In this document: one piece after another, positions 14,509-21,595 of the stretch
How the letters are laid out: every line of letters begins with the position of its first letter
Numbering within the stretch: position 1 is the first letter of the stretch
IMG/VR virus record: IMGVR_UViG_3300021478_000051
Span: 1-45,068 of that record
Length of the DNA stretch: 45,068 bases
Reading direction: 5' to 3' (one strand)
From: a virus
Program-made: the position numbers and the translations under genes
Notes under the pieces: model-generated
The model's database searches: none
Seen by the model: the letters and a program-made list of their open reading frames with translations, nothing else
What the model was told of the DNA's origin: nothing

Positions 14509-15458
14509 TTTGAGCCCCTTTCAATGAGGCGGGATCGATCCCGCCCGGCGGCATTCCTGAGATTTTCAGAGTGCCGCCGGCCGGGGTCGAAGTGTCGTAA
14601 GTGGTAGCCGGGAGATCGCCCTCCCGCCCTCAAAACCGCAGCGCAGGGACTCGTGTCCCGTCTTGCTGCGGTCCCTCGCCGCCTATCATCCGGTGCTTGC
14701 CGCCTCTCGTTGCCGTCCTAACTCAGTTAGGATACGACATAAACGCGGCTTGCTTATGGCGGTGACCGTGAACAGAAAGTGGACAGAACATTAAATTCGC
14801 GTGATCGGCTGAAACACTTTGTAACAATTCGTGATCAAGGCTGCTATTTCTCCAATGCAATCAACAAGCGAAGAAATGAATCCAGGCTCACCTGTCACTT
14901 GACTCGCCTTTTTCGGGCGCCATCCTACCTCGCGCGGGGCTCCGGTTGCCCGACTAAGCGGCACTCTGGAACGCTGGGATAGACCGGATGCCGCGCGACA
15001 AGCGCGCGGCCGGTATAGGCAAGAGCAGGCAAAGGCTTGCGATGATAGCTGACTTGCAGCAAGTGGCATCGGTGAAAACACCCTTCCGAACCGGCCAGGA
15101 TTGCGGTTCTGGATAGGTTCGCTCTAGGCATTGCTTGTGGCACAAGGATATTCTACCACTACATGAGGTAGGTTTAAGTGATCGGCTTAAGCCTTTGTTT
15201 CTGTTGGATTTCGTTCCAAATGTTCCGTAATAAAGGTTATGCGAACGGATTTTCTGTTCCTACGGTGTATCCCTTTGTTCTCTCAGGGTTTCTCGGTTCG
15301 TTGACCTTTTGTTCTGCCGGACAGCTGTTCACGGTCTGTTCTGTGCGCGCGAGGGTTCGCGCAGCCCGATGGGGCGCAGAGGAGCGAATGCGGCCGCCCC
15401 ACGTATCCCGCCCCCCAGAAAAAATTGCAGAAGTAAAGCTGAGATGTCATATTGGTTT
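14509..15458. promoter_or_regulatory. Non-coding regulatory stretch rich in inverted repeats
   Basis: I see no convincing gene in these 950 bp. It holds a perfect 18-bp palindrome (14528-14545), a 9-bp stem (14545-14553 / 14572-14580), a 7-bp stem (14636-14642 / 14665-14671), an operator-like dyad TCCTAACTCAGTTAGGA (14716-14732), and a 10-bp direct repeat GTGATCGGCT (about 14801 and 15178). One GTTC-N7-GTTC LexA-like box lies at 15327-15341. Presumably it contains promoters for the leftward operon, and perhaps an origin. AT content and codon-like structure differ from the flanking genes. Confidence 0.5.
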
Positions 15459-15568
15459 TGCCTCGTGCTGTGGGGTGGCCGGCGTAGGGACGCCATCGAG
15501 GTTGGGCCGGAACCGGCACTCTTTCAGACCTTACCCAACCAAGGGACCTGAACGCTCAGCACGAGGCA
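15459..15568 (+). ncRNA. Candidate structured RNA with closing stem and two arms
   Basis: A perfect 12-bp closing stem (15459-15470 / 15557-15568) encloses a hairpin GGCGT-AGGG-ACGCC (15481-15494) and a 7-bp stem GGTTGGG/CCCAACC (15500-15506 / 15534-15540) containing GCCGGAACCGGC. A promoter-like TTGCAG (15425-15430), 17-bp spacer, CATATT (15448-15453) would start transcription almost exactly at the closing stem. No known RNA family matched by eye. A DNA cruciform or origin structure is the main alternative. Confidence 0.4.
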
Positions 15569-15759
15569 CCAACCCCCCTCCCAAGAAAAAATCTGTGGTC
15601 ACTCGCGGTTGACAGCTCGGGCTTTTGGTGAGAGCCTTGCCCGGCCTGGGGGTTTGTTCCTTTCCTCCCAGGCGGATGGTACCGGAAGCACCAGGCTGGC
15701 AGGCTCCACTTGCGTAGCCATAGCGGTGGGGACTGCCAGCCGAAGCTTTGAGGGTTCTA
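15569..15759 (+). promoter_or_regulatory. Double-hairpin leader of the small membrane peptide
   Basis: A TTGACA lies at 15609-15614 without a convincing -10. Two stems follow: GCCTGGG/CCCAGGC (15644-15650 / 15667-15673) and the perfect 9-bp GGCTGGCAG/CTGCCAGCC (15694-15702 / 15733-15741), the latter extended inside by CTCCAC/GTGGGG. The SD GAGGG (15750-15754) comes 8 bp after the second stem. A translational or attenuation control element is plausible. Confidence 0.4.
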
Positions 15760-15864
15760 ATGAAAGCCGTAGTGTTGTTCACCCTTTGGGCTGTTATCGT
15801 CGTCGTCACGCTGTGGATTTTTTTCTCGTTCCTCCAGGTCTCCGGGCGGCTTCTTTGGGGATAG
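15760..15864 (+). CDS. 34-residue membrane peptide
   Basis: ATG 15760 has SD GAGGG 5 bp upstream. The product is nearly all one transmembrane helix (VVLFTLWAVIVVVTLWIFFSFL) followed by QVSGRLLWG. It overlaps the next ORF by 10 bp. Size and layout resemble small phage or toxin-like membrane peptides; no evidence of an antitoxin was found. Confidence 0.45.
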   Translation: MKAVVLFTLWAVIVVVTLWIFFSFLQVSGRLLWG

Positions 15865-16154
15865 AACAACCAACCAGGCGTGGATTTATCACTGGGCTCG
15901 GCAGCTGCTTCATTGCGGCGCCGGCGATCGTGCGCGCTTCCAACCTGATGACGCTGCACGGTATTCGGATCGTGTTCGATGATCTGGTGCCGGATGAAAC
16001 CGCTTACATCATCAAGGCTATGAACGACGATCTCTATGGTGATCTCGTCGCCGTCACTCGCCGCGCCTTCCTCCCGAAGCTTTTTGTGCAGCTTTATGAG
16101 GCGCAGCCGATGCTGCAAATTCTTTCCGATAGGCGATTGACGGTCCCGGCCTGA
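15855..16154 (+). CDS. Tat-like signal fused to a capsid-protein N-terminal fragment
   Basis: This gene encodes 99 aa from TTG 15855 (start uncertain, weak SD). Residues 5-27 look like a Tat signal (TRRGFITGL, then a hydrophobic stretch and VRA). Residues 61-90 align with residues 15-47 of the major capsid protein at 30192: both contain TRRAFLPK followed by F, QL and P, with more than half of about 30 positions identical. At DNA level the match is only partial, so it derives from a diverged capsid gene rather than recent duplication. An internal ATG (16020) would give a 44-aa capsid-only peptide. It may be a decayed remnant or a functional interference peptide. Confidence 0.5.
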   Translation: MGIEQPTRRGFITGLGSCFIAAPAIVRASNLMTLHGIRIVFDDLVPDETAYIIKAMNDDLYGDLVAVTRRAFLPKLFVQLYEAQPMLQILSDRRLTVPA

Positions 16155-16289
16155 GCTGTCATATAACTGTCCGTCTACTCTCCAGCCACCACAGCCCCCC
16201 AGCCCCATGGCAGGGAGTAGACAGGACGGGCAGTCTGAGGTGTCGACTCCCTCGTGGGGACTGCCCGTCCTTCCAACTCCAACCCTTTG
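16137..16289 (+). promoter_or_regulatory. Putative promoter and double-hairpin leader of the long rightward operon
   Basis: TTGACG (16137-16142) and TATAAC (16162-16167) are separated by 19 bp, a wide but usable sigma70 spacing. The leader then folds into two stems: GTCTACTC/GAGTAGAC (16173-16180 / 16215-16222, part of a longer imperfect repeat) and a perfect 13-bp stem AGGACGGGCAGTC/GACTGCCCGTCCT (16223-16235 / 16259-16271). They abut directly. No plus-strand promoter candidate this good is seen again until after the portal gene. Confidence 0.45.
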
Positions 16290-16493
16290 ATGGTGGAGGC
16301 GCCGGTGGCCGGCACATCAAAAAAGACGCCCAATTGGATCAAGGAGCTGCGCGCCGAGAATACGCGCCTGCGCGGCGCCCTGCACATCGCTCGCCAGTGG
16401 ATGCCGATCAAACCGGTCGGTGAATTGGCCAAGCACGAGGTCGAGATCGTCGATAAGGCGCTGGGCTACCAGCAGAAGGCCGAGGCCGGCTGA
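16290..16493 (+). CDS. Small coiled protein, first gene of the long rightward operon
   Basis: This gene encodes 67 aa. ATG 16290 lies after the leader hairpins; an upstream GTG (16254) falls inside the stem. The core (WIKELRAENTRLRGALHIARQWM) is a short coiled coil typical of small phage proteins placed before DUF1064 genes. It ends in a TGATG overlap with the next gene. Function unknown. Confidence 0.55.
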   Translation: MVEAPVAGTSKKTPNWIKELRAENTRLRGALHIARQWMPIKPVGELAKHEVEIVDKALGYQQKAEAG

Positions 16494-16840
16494 TGTGGAC
16501 CGTTGCGCCGCCATTCCCAACCAAGTCATCAAAATACAAGAACCGCAGGGTCAAGCTTGACGGCTACACCTTCGACAGTCAGGCCGAGGCCAACCGCTAT
16601 GCCGAGCTGAAGCTGCTGGAGCGCGCCGGCAAGATTACCAGGCTCCTCCTCCAGCCACTCTATTCGTTCCAGATCAACAACAAGGTGATCTTCACCTACT
16701 TTGCCGATTTCCAGTACATGAACGAGCATGGCAACATGGTCATCGAGGACGTGAAGGGCGTGCGCACGCCGCTCTACAAACTGAAAAAGAAGATCATCGA
16801 AGCCCGCTACGATATCAAGATCACGGAGGTGGACGCATGA
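16493..16840 (+). CDS. DUF1064 family protein (probable nuclease fold)
   Basis: This gene encodes 115 aa. SKYKNRRVKLDGYTFDSQAEANRYAELKLLERAGKI is the signature N-terminus of DUF1064 phage proteins, followed by LQPLYSF, YFADFQY, and an IEDVKG motif resembling the E-x-K of PD-(D/E)XK nucleases. Family members are suggested to be small endonucleases, possibly resolving or nicking DNA; this is not demonstrated here. TGATG coupling with the upstream gene. Confidence 0.7.
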   Translation: MWTVAPPFPTKSSKYKNRRVKLDGYTFDSQAEANRYAELKLLERAGKITRLLLQPLYSFQINNKVIFTYFADFQYMNEHGNMVIEDVKGVRTPLYKLKKKIIEARYDIKITEVDA

Positions 16841-17088
16841 AAGGCGATTGGTCAAAAGATAGAATTGAAATCATCCACAAGCTACTCGCTGCCGAGGTGC
16901 AGCGCGTCAAGCAAGAGCTGGGCTGCGATCAGGTCGTTATCGTCACGGTGTTCAATGATGGCGATGATCGCCATCTCTTTGACAGCGCCGACAGCGAGCT
17001 TAGGCCCGTCGATCTCTATACCAAGTTGGTGGCGTTCCACTTAAGCGACATGGAAGTGGAGCCCAACAAGCCGGCCAATCTCAACTGA
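16837..17088 (+). CDS. Unknown operon protein
   Basis: This gene encodes 83 aa with ATGA overlap at its start. A helical N-terminus (DRIEIIHKLLAAEVQRVKQELG) is followed by a beta segment (QVVIVTVFNDGDD) and an acidic C-terminus. No family recognised. Confidence 0.5.
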   Translation: MKGDWSKDRIEIIHKLLAAEVQRVKQELGCDQVVIVTVFNDGDDRHLFDSADSELRPVDLYTKLVAFHLSDMEVEPNKPANLN

Positions 17089-17100
17089 TAGGAGTGTGTG

Positions 17101-17295
17101 ATGTGGGAATACAAGATCGAGGTATTCAAGCTTCCATATGAGGAAACGATCGGCGGTCCCATCCCGAGCGTCCCGCTCTATTTGGACGACGGCTGGGAGA
17201 TCGAAACCTCCACCCTGATCGCGGATTGGCGGCTGTTCTGCGTGCTGCGCCGCAAGAGGGGCGCTCCTATCAAAAAGGAGGGCCGTAGCGCATGA
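17101..17295 (+). CDS. Small DUF-like protein
   Basis: This gene encodes 64 aa. ATG 17101 was chosen over the adjacent GTG 17098 because the SD TAGGAG ends 6 bp upstream. The sequence (YLDDGWEIETSTLIADWRLFCVLRRKR) resembles small phage proteins with a DGWE turn. Function unknown. Confidence 0.5.
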   Translation: MWEYKIEVFKLPYEETIGGPIPSVPLYLDDGWEIETSTLIADWRLFCVLRRKRGAPIKKEGRSA

Positions 17296-17492
17296 GCATA
17301 TTTGTCCTGCTTGTGGTCGTGGGGGTTAATGTCGTTCAGTTCGATGTATTCGATCTGCGCGAGGAATGCGCCTTTGCTGCACAAAAGGCTGTGGGTGACC
17401 ACGCTGGCGATGTTGATGCAATCTGCGTCGATATAAAGAACCACACGCTAACGGATATAGTTGGCCGAGGACCGGAGAGGCGATCTCGATGA
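17292..17492 (+). CDS. Small protein with N-terminal signal or membrane helix
   Basis: This gene encodes 66 aa with ATGA overlap at its start. It begins with a hydrophobic segment (MSIFVLLVVVGVNVV) that may be a signal anchor, followed by a polar domain with two cysteines (CAFAAQ and ICVDI) that could form a disulphide if exported. Confidence 0.5.
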   Translation: MSIFVLLVVVGVNVVQFDVFDLREECAFAAQKAVGDHAGDVDAICVDIKNHTLTDIVGRGPERRSR

Positions 17493-17758
17493 CAGAGCGG
17501 CAGATCGAGGATCAGATCGTGGTCGATGGCATGAAGTTTATTCGCATCCACGGCGATAAATGGCTTTCAGAGAATGGGCAGATCGAGGTCCGGCGACCGA
17601 GCGGGCGCGAGACCTTCATCGCTTGCATAGACCTGGAGGTCGTTCGCGGTCGCCTCGATAAGTGGAAACGCTTTCGATCTGTTGAGGCAGCCATGCGCGC
17701 TGGCGTTAAAACCGCGCGTGCCGCTCCCGGTGAGAGAGGGGCAAAGGAGGGGAAATGA
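17489..17758 (+). CDS. Unknown operon protein
   Basis: This gene encodes 89 aa with ATGA overlap at both ends. Mixed alpha/beta, basic C-terminus (MRAGVKTARAAPGERGAKEGK). No recognised motif. Confidence 0.5.
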   Translation: MTERQIEDQIVVDGMKFIRIHGDKWLSENGQIEVRRPSGRETFIACIDLEVVRGRLDKWKRFRSVEAAMRAGVKTARAAPGERGAKEGK

Positions 17759-18084
17759 CAGTGAGAACCGACGCGATTCTGAAAGTCGAAGAACTATCCA
17801 ACCATATCGATCTCCTTCGATCCGAGCGCGATCAGCACGCCGAGGAGCTTGAGCACAACCAGGCCGCCGTCATCACGCTCAAGGCCGAGATCGAGCGGCT
17901 GCGGGCAGCGCTCAACGAGCACCCGCTGCGATACGCCAGGATCACCAGCACGATTGAGCAAGTGCTATTCAGGCGATCTCTGGAAAAGCGGCTTGGCGGC
18001 TACGTGCTGGAAACGGCGATAGAGATAGCCGAGGCGATCGTCGGAACGCAATGTGCCGCTCATGGGCAAAAGGTGGAGAGCTAG
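17755..18084 (+). CDS. Coiled-coil protein
   Basis: This gene encodes 109 aa with ATGA overlap at its start. Residues 8-55 form a strong heptad-type coiled coil (VEELSNHIDLLRSERDQHAEELE, then LKAEIERLRAAL). A shorter helical part follows. Probably oligomeric; role unknown. Confidence 0.55.
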   Translation: MTVRTDAILKVEELSNHIDLLRSERDQHAEELEHNQAAVITLKAEIERLRAALNEHPLRYARITSTIEQVLFRRSLEKRLGGYVLETAIEIAEAIVGTQCAAHGQKVES

Positions 18085-18085
18085 A

Positions 18086-18361
18086 ATGACCCGGAGAGGA
18101 CATAAACGTAACCCAGATGGCGTCGGTGGGCGTCTTGATTGTAGCCAGGTCAGGTTTGAAGGTTCTGGTGGCGGTAACTTTGGAGAGAAGCTTGCCGATC
18201 GCGTGCCGGAAGTCCGTAAGCTATTGCGCGCCGACATGACCCTCGTCCAGATCGCCGCCGCTCTGGAGGTGAGGGAGACTACCCTGCGCAAATTCATCAA
18301 GCGGCGCAACCTCTGCGATCTCAAGCAGCGCAACTTCATACGGACTCACGGCGTGAGATGA
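18086..18361 (+). CDS. HTH DNA-binding protein
   Basis: This gene encodes 91 aa from ATG 18086. Residues about 47-80 form a resolvase/GcrA-type HTH (VRKLLRADMTLVQIAAALEVRETTLRKFIKRRNL). The N-terminus is Gly and Arg-rich. It overlaps the oxygenase gene by 4 bp, so it is co-expressed and might regulate this late operon. Confidence 0.6.
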   Translation: MTRRGHKRNPDGVGGRLDCSQVRFEGSGGGNFGEKLADRVPEVRKLLRADMTLVQIAAALEVRETTLRKFIKRRNLCDLKQRNFIRTHGVR

Positions 18362-19380
18362 AGCCAACCGTCATTGATGATTTTCTGCCGGCGGGGGACT
18401 ATGCCAGGCTGCGCGACTACGTGCTGTCGCAGCCGATGGCTTATGGTTCAAAGTCGAACAACCAGACCGACCCGCACGGTCACTGGAGCTGGAAGCCGGT
18501 GCATGACCAGCGGCAGAACCTGGCTGACCTTACCGCAACTCTGCCGCCGTTGCCGCGCGAGATGTGGCACAAAGTGAATCAGAAAATCTGGGAGCTGAAC
18601 AGCGCGGCCATCGTCCGTTGCTATGCCAACGGCTACACCTACGGTACCGATGGCTATTTCCACACCGACAGCCAGCGCGCCGACGAGCACACCATCATCA
18701 TCTACATCTGCAAAGATTGGCTCGGTGATTGGGCCGGCGAAACGGTTTTCTGGGACGGCCATGACGAATACACGTCGGTCTTGCCGCGCGCCAACCGGGC
18801 CGTCATCGCGCCCTCAAATATGTCGCATTGCGCTCGCGCCGTTTCCCGCAAGTGCAACGTGCTGCGCACCACCTTCATGTACAAAACTCGGCCTAAGCGC
18901 AGCGCCGATTTTGAGCGACTGAGTGCTTTCCTTGTGGAACACGGCGGCCTCAAACAAGAACATACCGCAGGTACGCTACACGACCACCTGGTCCGCGTGT
19001 TCCAGCTATTGGAAGATAAATTTAAGGACATGAAGGCAAAGGAATTGTGCTTTGCCGGCGGCCTGCACTCGATCTACGGCACCAATGTATACCAGCGCCA
19101 ACTGTTGAAGCCGGACGCTATTGGCCGAAGCGTTGTCTCAAGCTACTTCGGGCAATCGGCAGAGGCGCTGGCTTTTATGTTCTCGTTGCTCGATCGGCCG
19201 GCGACCTTGGAGAAACCCGATCTGCATGACAGCCGGCTCAAGCTGCGTTACGATCATATGGTCGAAGTCAGCCCGCAGATGCTGCGCCAGCTGCAATTGA
19301 TCGAATGCGCTAATCTGGCCGATCAAAACTCCCTGGCCAAGTGGCCCAACCTCGCAAAGATATGGAGCGAAGCAAAATGA
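18358..19380 (+). CDS. 2OG-Fe(II) oxygenase fused to a DUF6817 (HD-like) domain
   Basis: This gene encodes 340 aa. Residues 1-177 form a prolyl-4-hydroxylase-type dioxygenase: YFHTD gives His102 and Asp104, SHCARAV gives His157, and VLRTTFMYK supplies Arg170 for 2-oxoglutarate. Residues 200-325 match DUF6817, an HD-like helical domain (TLHDHLVRVFQLLED with His208/His210, LCFAGGLHSIYGTNVYQ with His237). The oxygenase would hydroxylate a protein or other substrate; the HD-like half could bind a second metal. It is embedded in a lysis and packaging operon with 4-bp overlaps on both sides. Confidence 0.8.
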   Translation: MKPTVIDDFLPAGDYARLRDYVLSQPMAYGSKSNNQTDPHGHWSWKPVHDQRQNLADLTATLPPLPREMWHKVNQKIWELNSAAIVRCYANGYTYGTDGYFHTDSQRADEHTIIIYICKDWLGDWAGETVFWDGHDEYTSVLPRANRAVIAPSNMSHCARAVSRKCNVLRTTFMYKTRPKRSADFERLSAFLVEHGGLKQEHTAGTLHDHLVRVFQLLEDKFKDMKAKELCFAGGLHSIYGTNVYQRQLLKPDAIGRSVVSSYFGQSAEALAFMFSLLDRPATLEKPDLHDSRLKLRYDHMVEVSPQMLRQLQLIECANLADQNSLAKWPNLAKIWSEAK

Positions 19381-19694
19381 TCGTCCCTACCATTGGCAGA
19401 AAAGTCTGGTTCACCCCAGCCAACACCGATACCGAGATCGCATGGGGCGATAAGAAGCAGAAACTTGATGCCACCATCATCTACGTTTGGAGCGACGTGA
19501 TGGTCAATCTGTTCGTGGTTGATCAAGAAGGCAAGACCTGGCTCAAGTCATCCGTGCCGCTGCTCTCTGGGGACATAAGCCCCAACGCATTCGGCTACTA
19601 TGCCGAATGGATGCCGTACCAGCTCGGTCAGGCCGCCAAGACCGAGGCCGTGCAAGCCGGCGTAGGCCAAGGTGTTACTGGGGCTCCACGATGA
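19377..19694 (+). CDS. Conserved phage protein upstream of the endolysin
   Basis: This gene encodes 105 aa; ATG 19377 overlaps the oxygenase stop (ATGA). IVPTIGRKVWFTPAN at the N-terminus, LDATIIYVWSDVMVNLFVVD in the middle and YYAEWMPYQLGQA at the end match a small protein widespread in proteobacterial phages. It appears to be a beta-barrel-like domain; function not established. Confidence 0.6.
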   Translation: MIVPTIGRKVWFTPANTDTEIAWGDKKQKLDATIIYVWSDVMVNLFVVDQEGKTWLKSSVPLLSGDISPNAFGYYAEWMPYQLGQAAKTEAVQAGVGQGVTGAPR

Positions 19695-20317
19695 CCATCT
19701 CGCCCAAGCTGGTCAGCTTCATCGTCGCCCAAGAGGATGGCGATGAAGCCTATTACGACAAGACCGAGGAACATTTCGATTGGCCCGGCGGCGCTTCCGG
19801 CCCCACAGTTGGCGTCGGCTACGATCTCGGCTACTGCACTTCAGCCGAATGCAGGAGCGATTGGGCGGGTATTGTAGATCAACAAATGATTGATGCCATG
19901 GTGGATGGTGTACAGCGCACCGGGGAGATAGCCCACGCCTGGGTGCAAGAACACCGCAGCGAGGTTACCATAACCTGGGCACAGGCTCTCCAGGAGTTCA
20001 CCCTGCGAGAGATTCCAAAGTGGGAGAACCGTGTCAGGTTGGCGTTGCCGAACTATGACGATCTCCCCTCGGACGATTGCCGTGGTGTTCTGGTCTCGCT
20101 GTCCTACAACCGGGGAACGGGAGGTTACAACTCAACGCTGCCGAGATTTACAGAGATGCGGAATATCAGGGTTGCAATGGAGCAGAAGCAGTATAATCTA
20201 ATCCCGGCCCTGATTTCCTCCATGGTGAGGCTGTGGCCCAATGTGTACGATCTTCGGCACCGCCGCATTCTTGAGTCGCGGTTGTTTGCCGAGGGCTTGC
20301 AGGAGGCTACAGCATGA
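19691..20317 (+). CDS. Endolysin (lysozyme-like muramidase)
   Basis: This gene encodes 208 aa; ATG 19691 overlaps the previous stop as ATGA. The N-terminal region resembles lysozyme-like glycoside hydrolases: AQED with a candidate catalytic Glu15 and the SGPTVGVGYDLGY segment (residues 36-48), then LSYNRGTGGYNSTLPRFTEM. It would cleave peptidoglycan glycan strands at lysis. No signal peptide, so release depends on the holin encoded immediately downstream. Confidence 0.75.
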   Translation: MTISPKLVSFIVAQEDGDEAYYDKTEEHFDWPGGASGPTVGVGYDLGYCTSAECRSDWAGIVDQQMIDAMVDGVQRTGEIAHAWVQEHRSEVTITWAQALQEFTLREIPKWENRVRLALPNYDDLPSDDCRGVLVSLSYNRGTGGYNSTLPRFTEMRNIRVAMEQKQYNLIPALISSMVRLWPNVYDLRHRRILESRLFAEGLQEATA

Positions 20318-20670
20318 CCCAGGACCAGTGGCTGATGATGGTGCGAATGCTGCTCCAGATGGGCGGCGTAGTCTTGGTCTCCAAGGGCGTGTTCTCGGAT
20401 GCGGATTGGACCACGCTATCGACCGATTTCCTGACTTGCGCCGGCGCCGGCATGACGCTCTGGAGTGTGGTGTGGTCATTCTGGGTTCGGCGCGCGTCCG
20501 GCCTCAAGGCCACGGTGGCCAACATGCCAAACACGGTGGTGGTGACGACAACGCAGCCGGCCAGCTTGCCGGCCGTTGCCAACATGATAGCCGACATACC
20601 AACTGTAGAGACCGTGAAGGCGCCGGCGGATGTTGTCAAAGCTACACCGTCGCCCAAAGTCGTGCCGTGA
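20314..20670 (+). CDS. Holin-like protein (Pam3 gp28 type)
   Basis: This gene encodes 118 aa with ATGA overlap at its start. Residues 5-55 (VRMLLQMGGVVLVSKGVFSDADW, FLTCAGAGMTLWSVVWSFWV) resemble the Pam3-gp28-type putative holin with two hydrophobic helices. The C-terminus is a Thr, Val, Pro and Ala-rich tail. Directly after the endolysin, as expected of a lysis cassette. Confidence 0.65.
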   Translation: MTQDQWLMMVRMLLQMGGVVLVSKGVFSDADWTTLSTDFLTCAGAGMTLWSVVWSFWVRRASGLKATVANMPNTVVVTTTQPASLPAVANMIADIPTVETVKAPADVVKATPSPKVVP

Positions 20671-20825
20671 ATGATAAGATTGAGGATGGGATCGACCGTT
20701 TATTGAAGTGGCTCGATAAGCACGTTACCGAGCAGCGGATGATCGGCCTGCAACCGATAGCCATCATCGTGCTTCTCGTGGCCCTGGCGTGGTGCGTGTC
20801 CGGTGTCTTCCGATTTTTCCACTGA
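20667..20825 (+). CDS. Small membrane protein of the lysis cassette
   Basis: This gene encodes 52 aa from GTG 20667, overlapping the holin stop as GTGA. Amphipathic N-terminus (DKIEDGIDRLLKWLDKHVTEQRM) and one transmembrane helix (PIAIIVLLVALAWCVSGVFRFF). It could be a second holin, an antiholin or an inner-membrane spanin fragment. Confidence 0.55.
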   Translation: MNDKIEDGIDRLLKWLDKHVTEQRMIGLQPIAIIVLLVALAWCVSGVFRFFH

Positions 20826-21171
20826 AAACGAAGCACTGCGGGCGCGCATTGCCGAGCTGGAGAAGATCATCAGCGGTGATCACACCCGTTACCAGGGCCT
20901 GGGGATCACCGCCCGCGATGCCGTCATTCTTGGCGCTTTCATGCGCCGCGAGGCTCTCACCTACGAAGATATGAACGTCATCATCACCAGCGACCCCCTG
21001 GATGATTCGGGTGGCCTGGGGTGGGACGCCATCCGCCACCTGGTTTCGCGGCTGCGGAGCCGGCTGAAAGTCATCAATCCCCTTATTGAAATCCTGCCGG
21101 TGCGCACCAGAGGCTATCGCCTGCCGCCGGCCTCCAGGGCCATCATTGCGGAAATCACGAAAAGGCGGTAA
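20803..21171 (+). CDS. Winged-helix (OmpR C-terminal type) protein
   Basis: This gene encodes 122 aa from GTG 20803, overlapping the upstream gene by 23 bp. A short coiled coil (ENEALRARIAELEKIIS) is followed by a Trans_reg_C-like winged helix (AFMRREALTYEDMNVII, IRHLVSRLRSRLK as recognition helix, VRTRGYRL as wing). No receiver domain. It may regulate late genes, or be a candidate small terminase subunit because no other is recognised upstream of terL. Confidence 0.65.
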   Translation: MSSDFSTENEALRARIAELEKIISGDHTRYQGLGITARDAVILGAFMRREALTYEDMNVIITSDPLDDSGGLGWDAIRHLVSRLRSRLKVINPLIEILPVRTRGYRLPPASRAIIAEITKRR

Positions 21172-21202
21172 AGGGGTCCACCCGCTACAGGGAGACCCAT
21201 CC

Positions 21203-21595
21203 ATGCGCATTCTCATTGCCCTCGCCGTCGCGCTCGTGCTGCCCGGCTGCGCCCTATTCCATAGCATGTCAAATCCGCTCAACACGACCACCCTCTATGA
21301 CCTGGAGGCCGGCTACTACACTGCCCAGCAGATTGCGCTTGCCTACAAGGCGCTGCCGCTGTGTAAGACCGGCACTCAGCCAAGTGTCTCAAATATCTGC
21401 GCCAAGCGCAGCGTCATCGTTTCGATCCAGGTCAACGCCCGCAGGGCGCAGGCCGCTATCACCCAGTTGCGTGATTTCGTCAAGAACAACCCCACCCTCA
21501 ACGCTGCCGCGCTGATCTCGGCCACCCAATTGGCTATCTCCGGGTTCGAGTCGGCGGTCAATGCGTCGGCCACGCCTGGAGGTATCGTCCAATGA
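21203..21595 (+). CDS. Small lipoprotein of the lysis cassette
   Basis: This gene encodes 130 aa; ATG 21203 has an upstream GGGAGA. Residues 1-15 are a lipoprotein signal with lipobox LPGC (MRILIALAVALVLPGC). The mature part is helical with one further cysteine pair (LCKTG, ICAKR). In this position it may be an outer-membrane spanin-like protein, although it is longer than typical Rz1 proteins. Confidence 0.6.
   Translation: MRILIALAVALVLPGCALFHSMSNPLNTTTLYDLEAGYYTAQQIALAYKALPLCKTGTQPSVSNICAKRSVIVSIQVNARRAQAAITQLRDFVKNNPTLNAAALISATQLAISGFESAVNASATPGGIVQ

Noticed and set aside
14779-15081. Opposing short ORFs (14779-14982 plus, 14791-15081 minus)
   Set aside because: They overlap each other, have no clear SD or family, and lie in a region better explained by regulatory repeats.
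15301-15330. TTGACC as a -35 box
   Set aside because: No acceptable -10 at 15-19 bp.
15178-15612. 144-codon plus-strand ORF from GTG 15178
   Set aside because: It spans the inverted-repeat region and the candidate RNA, has no recognisable domain, and its composition shifts from hydrophobic to basic low-complexity. Only a moderate SD supports it.
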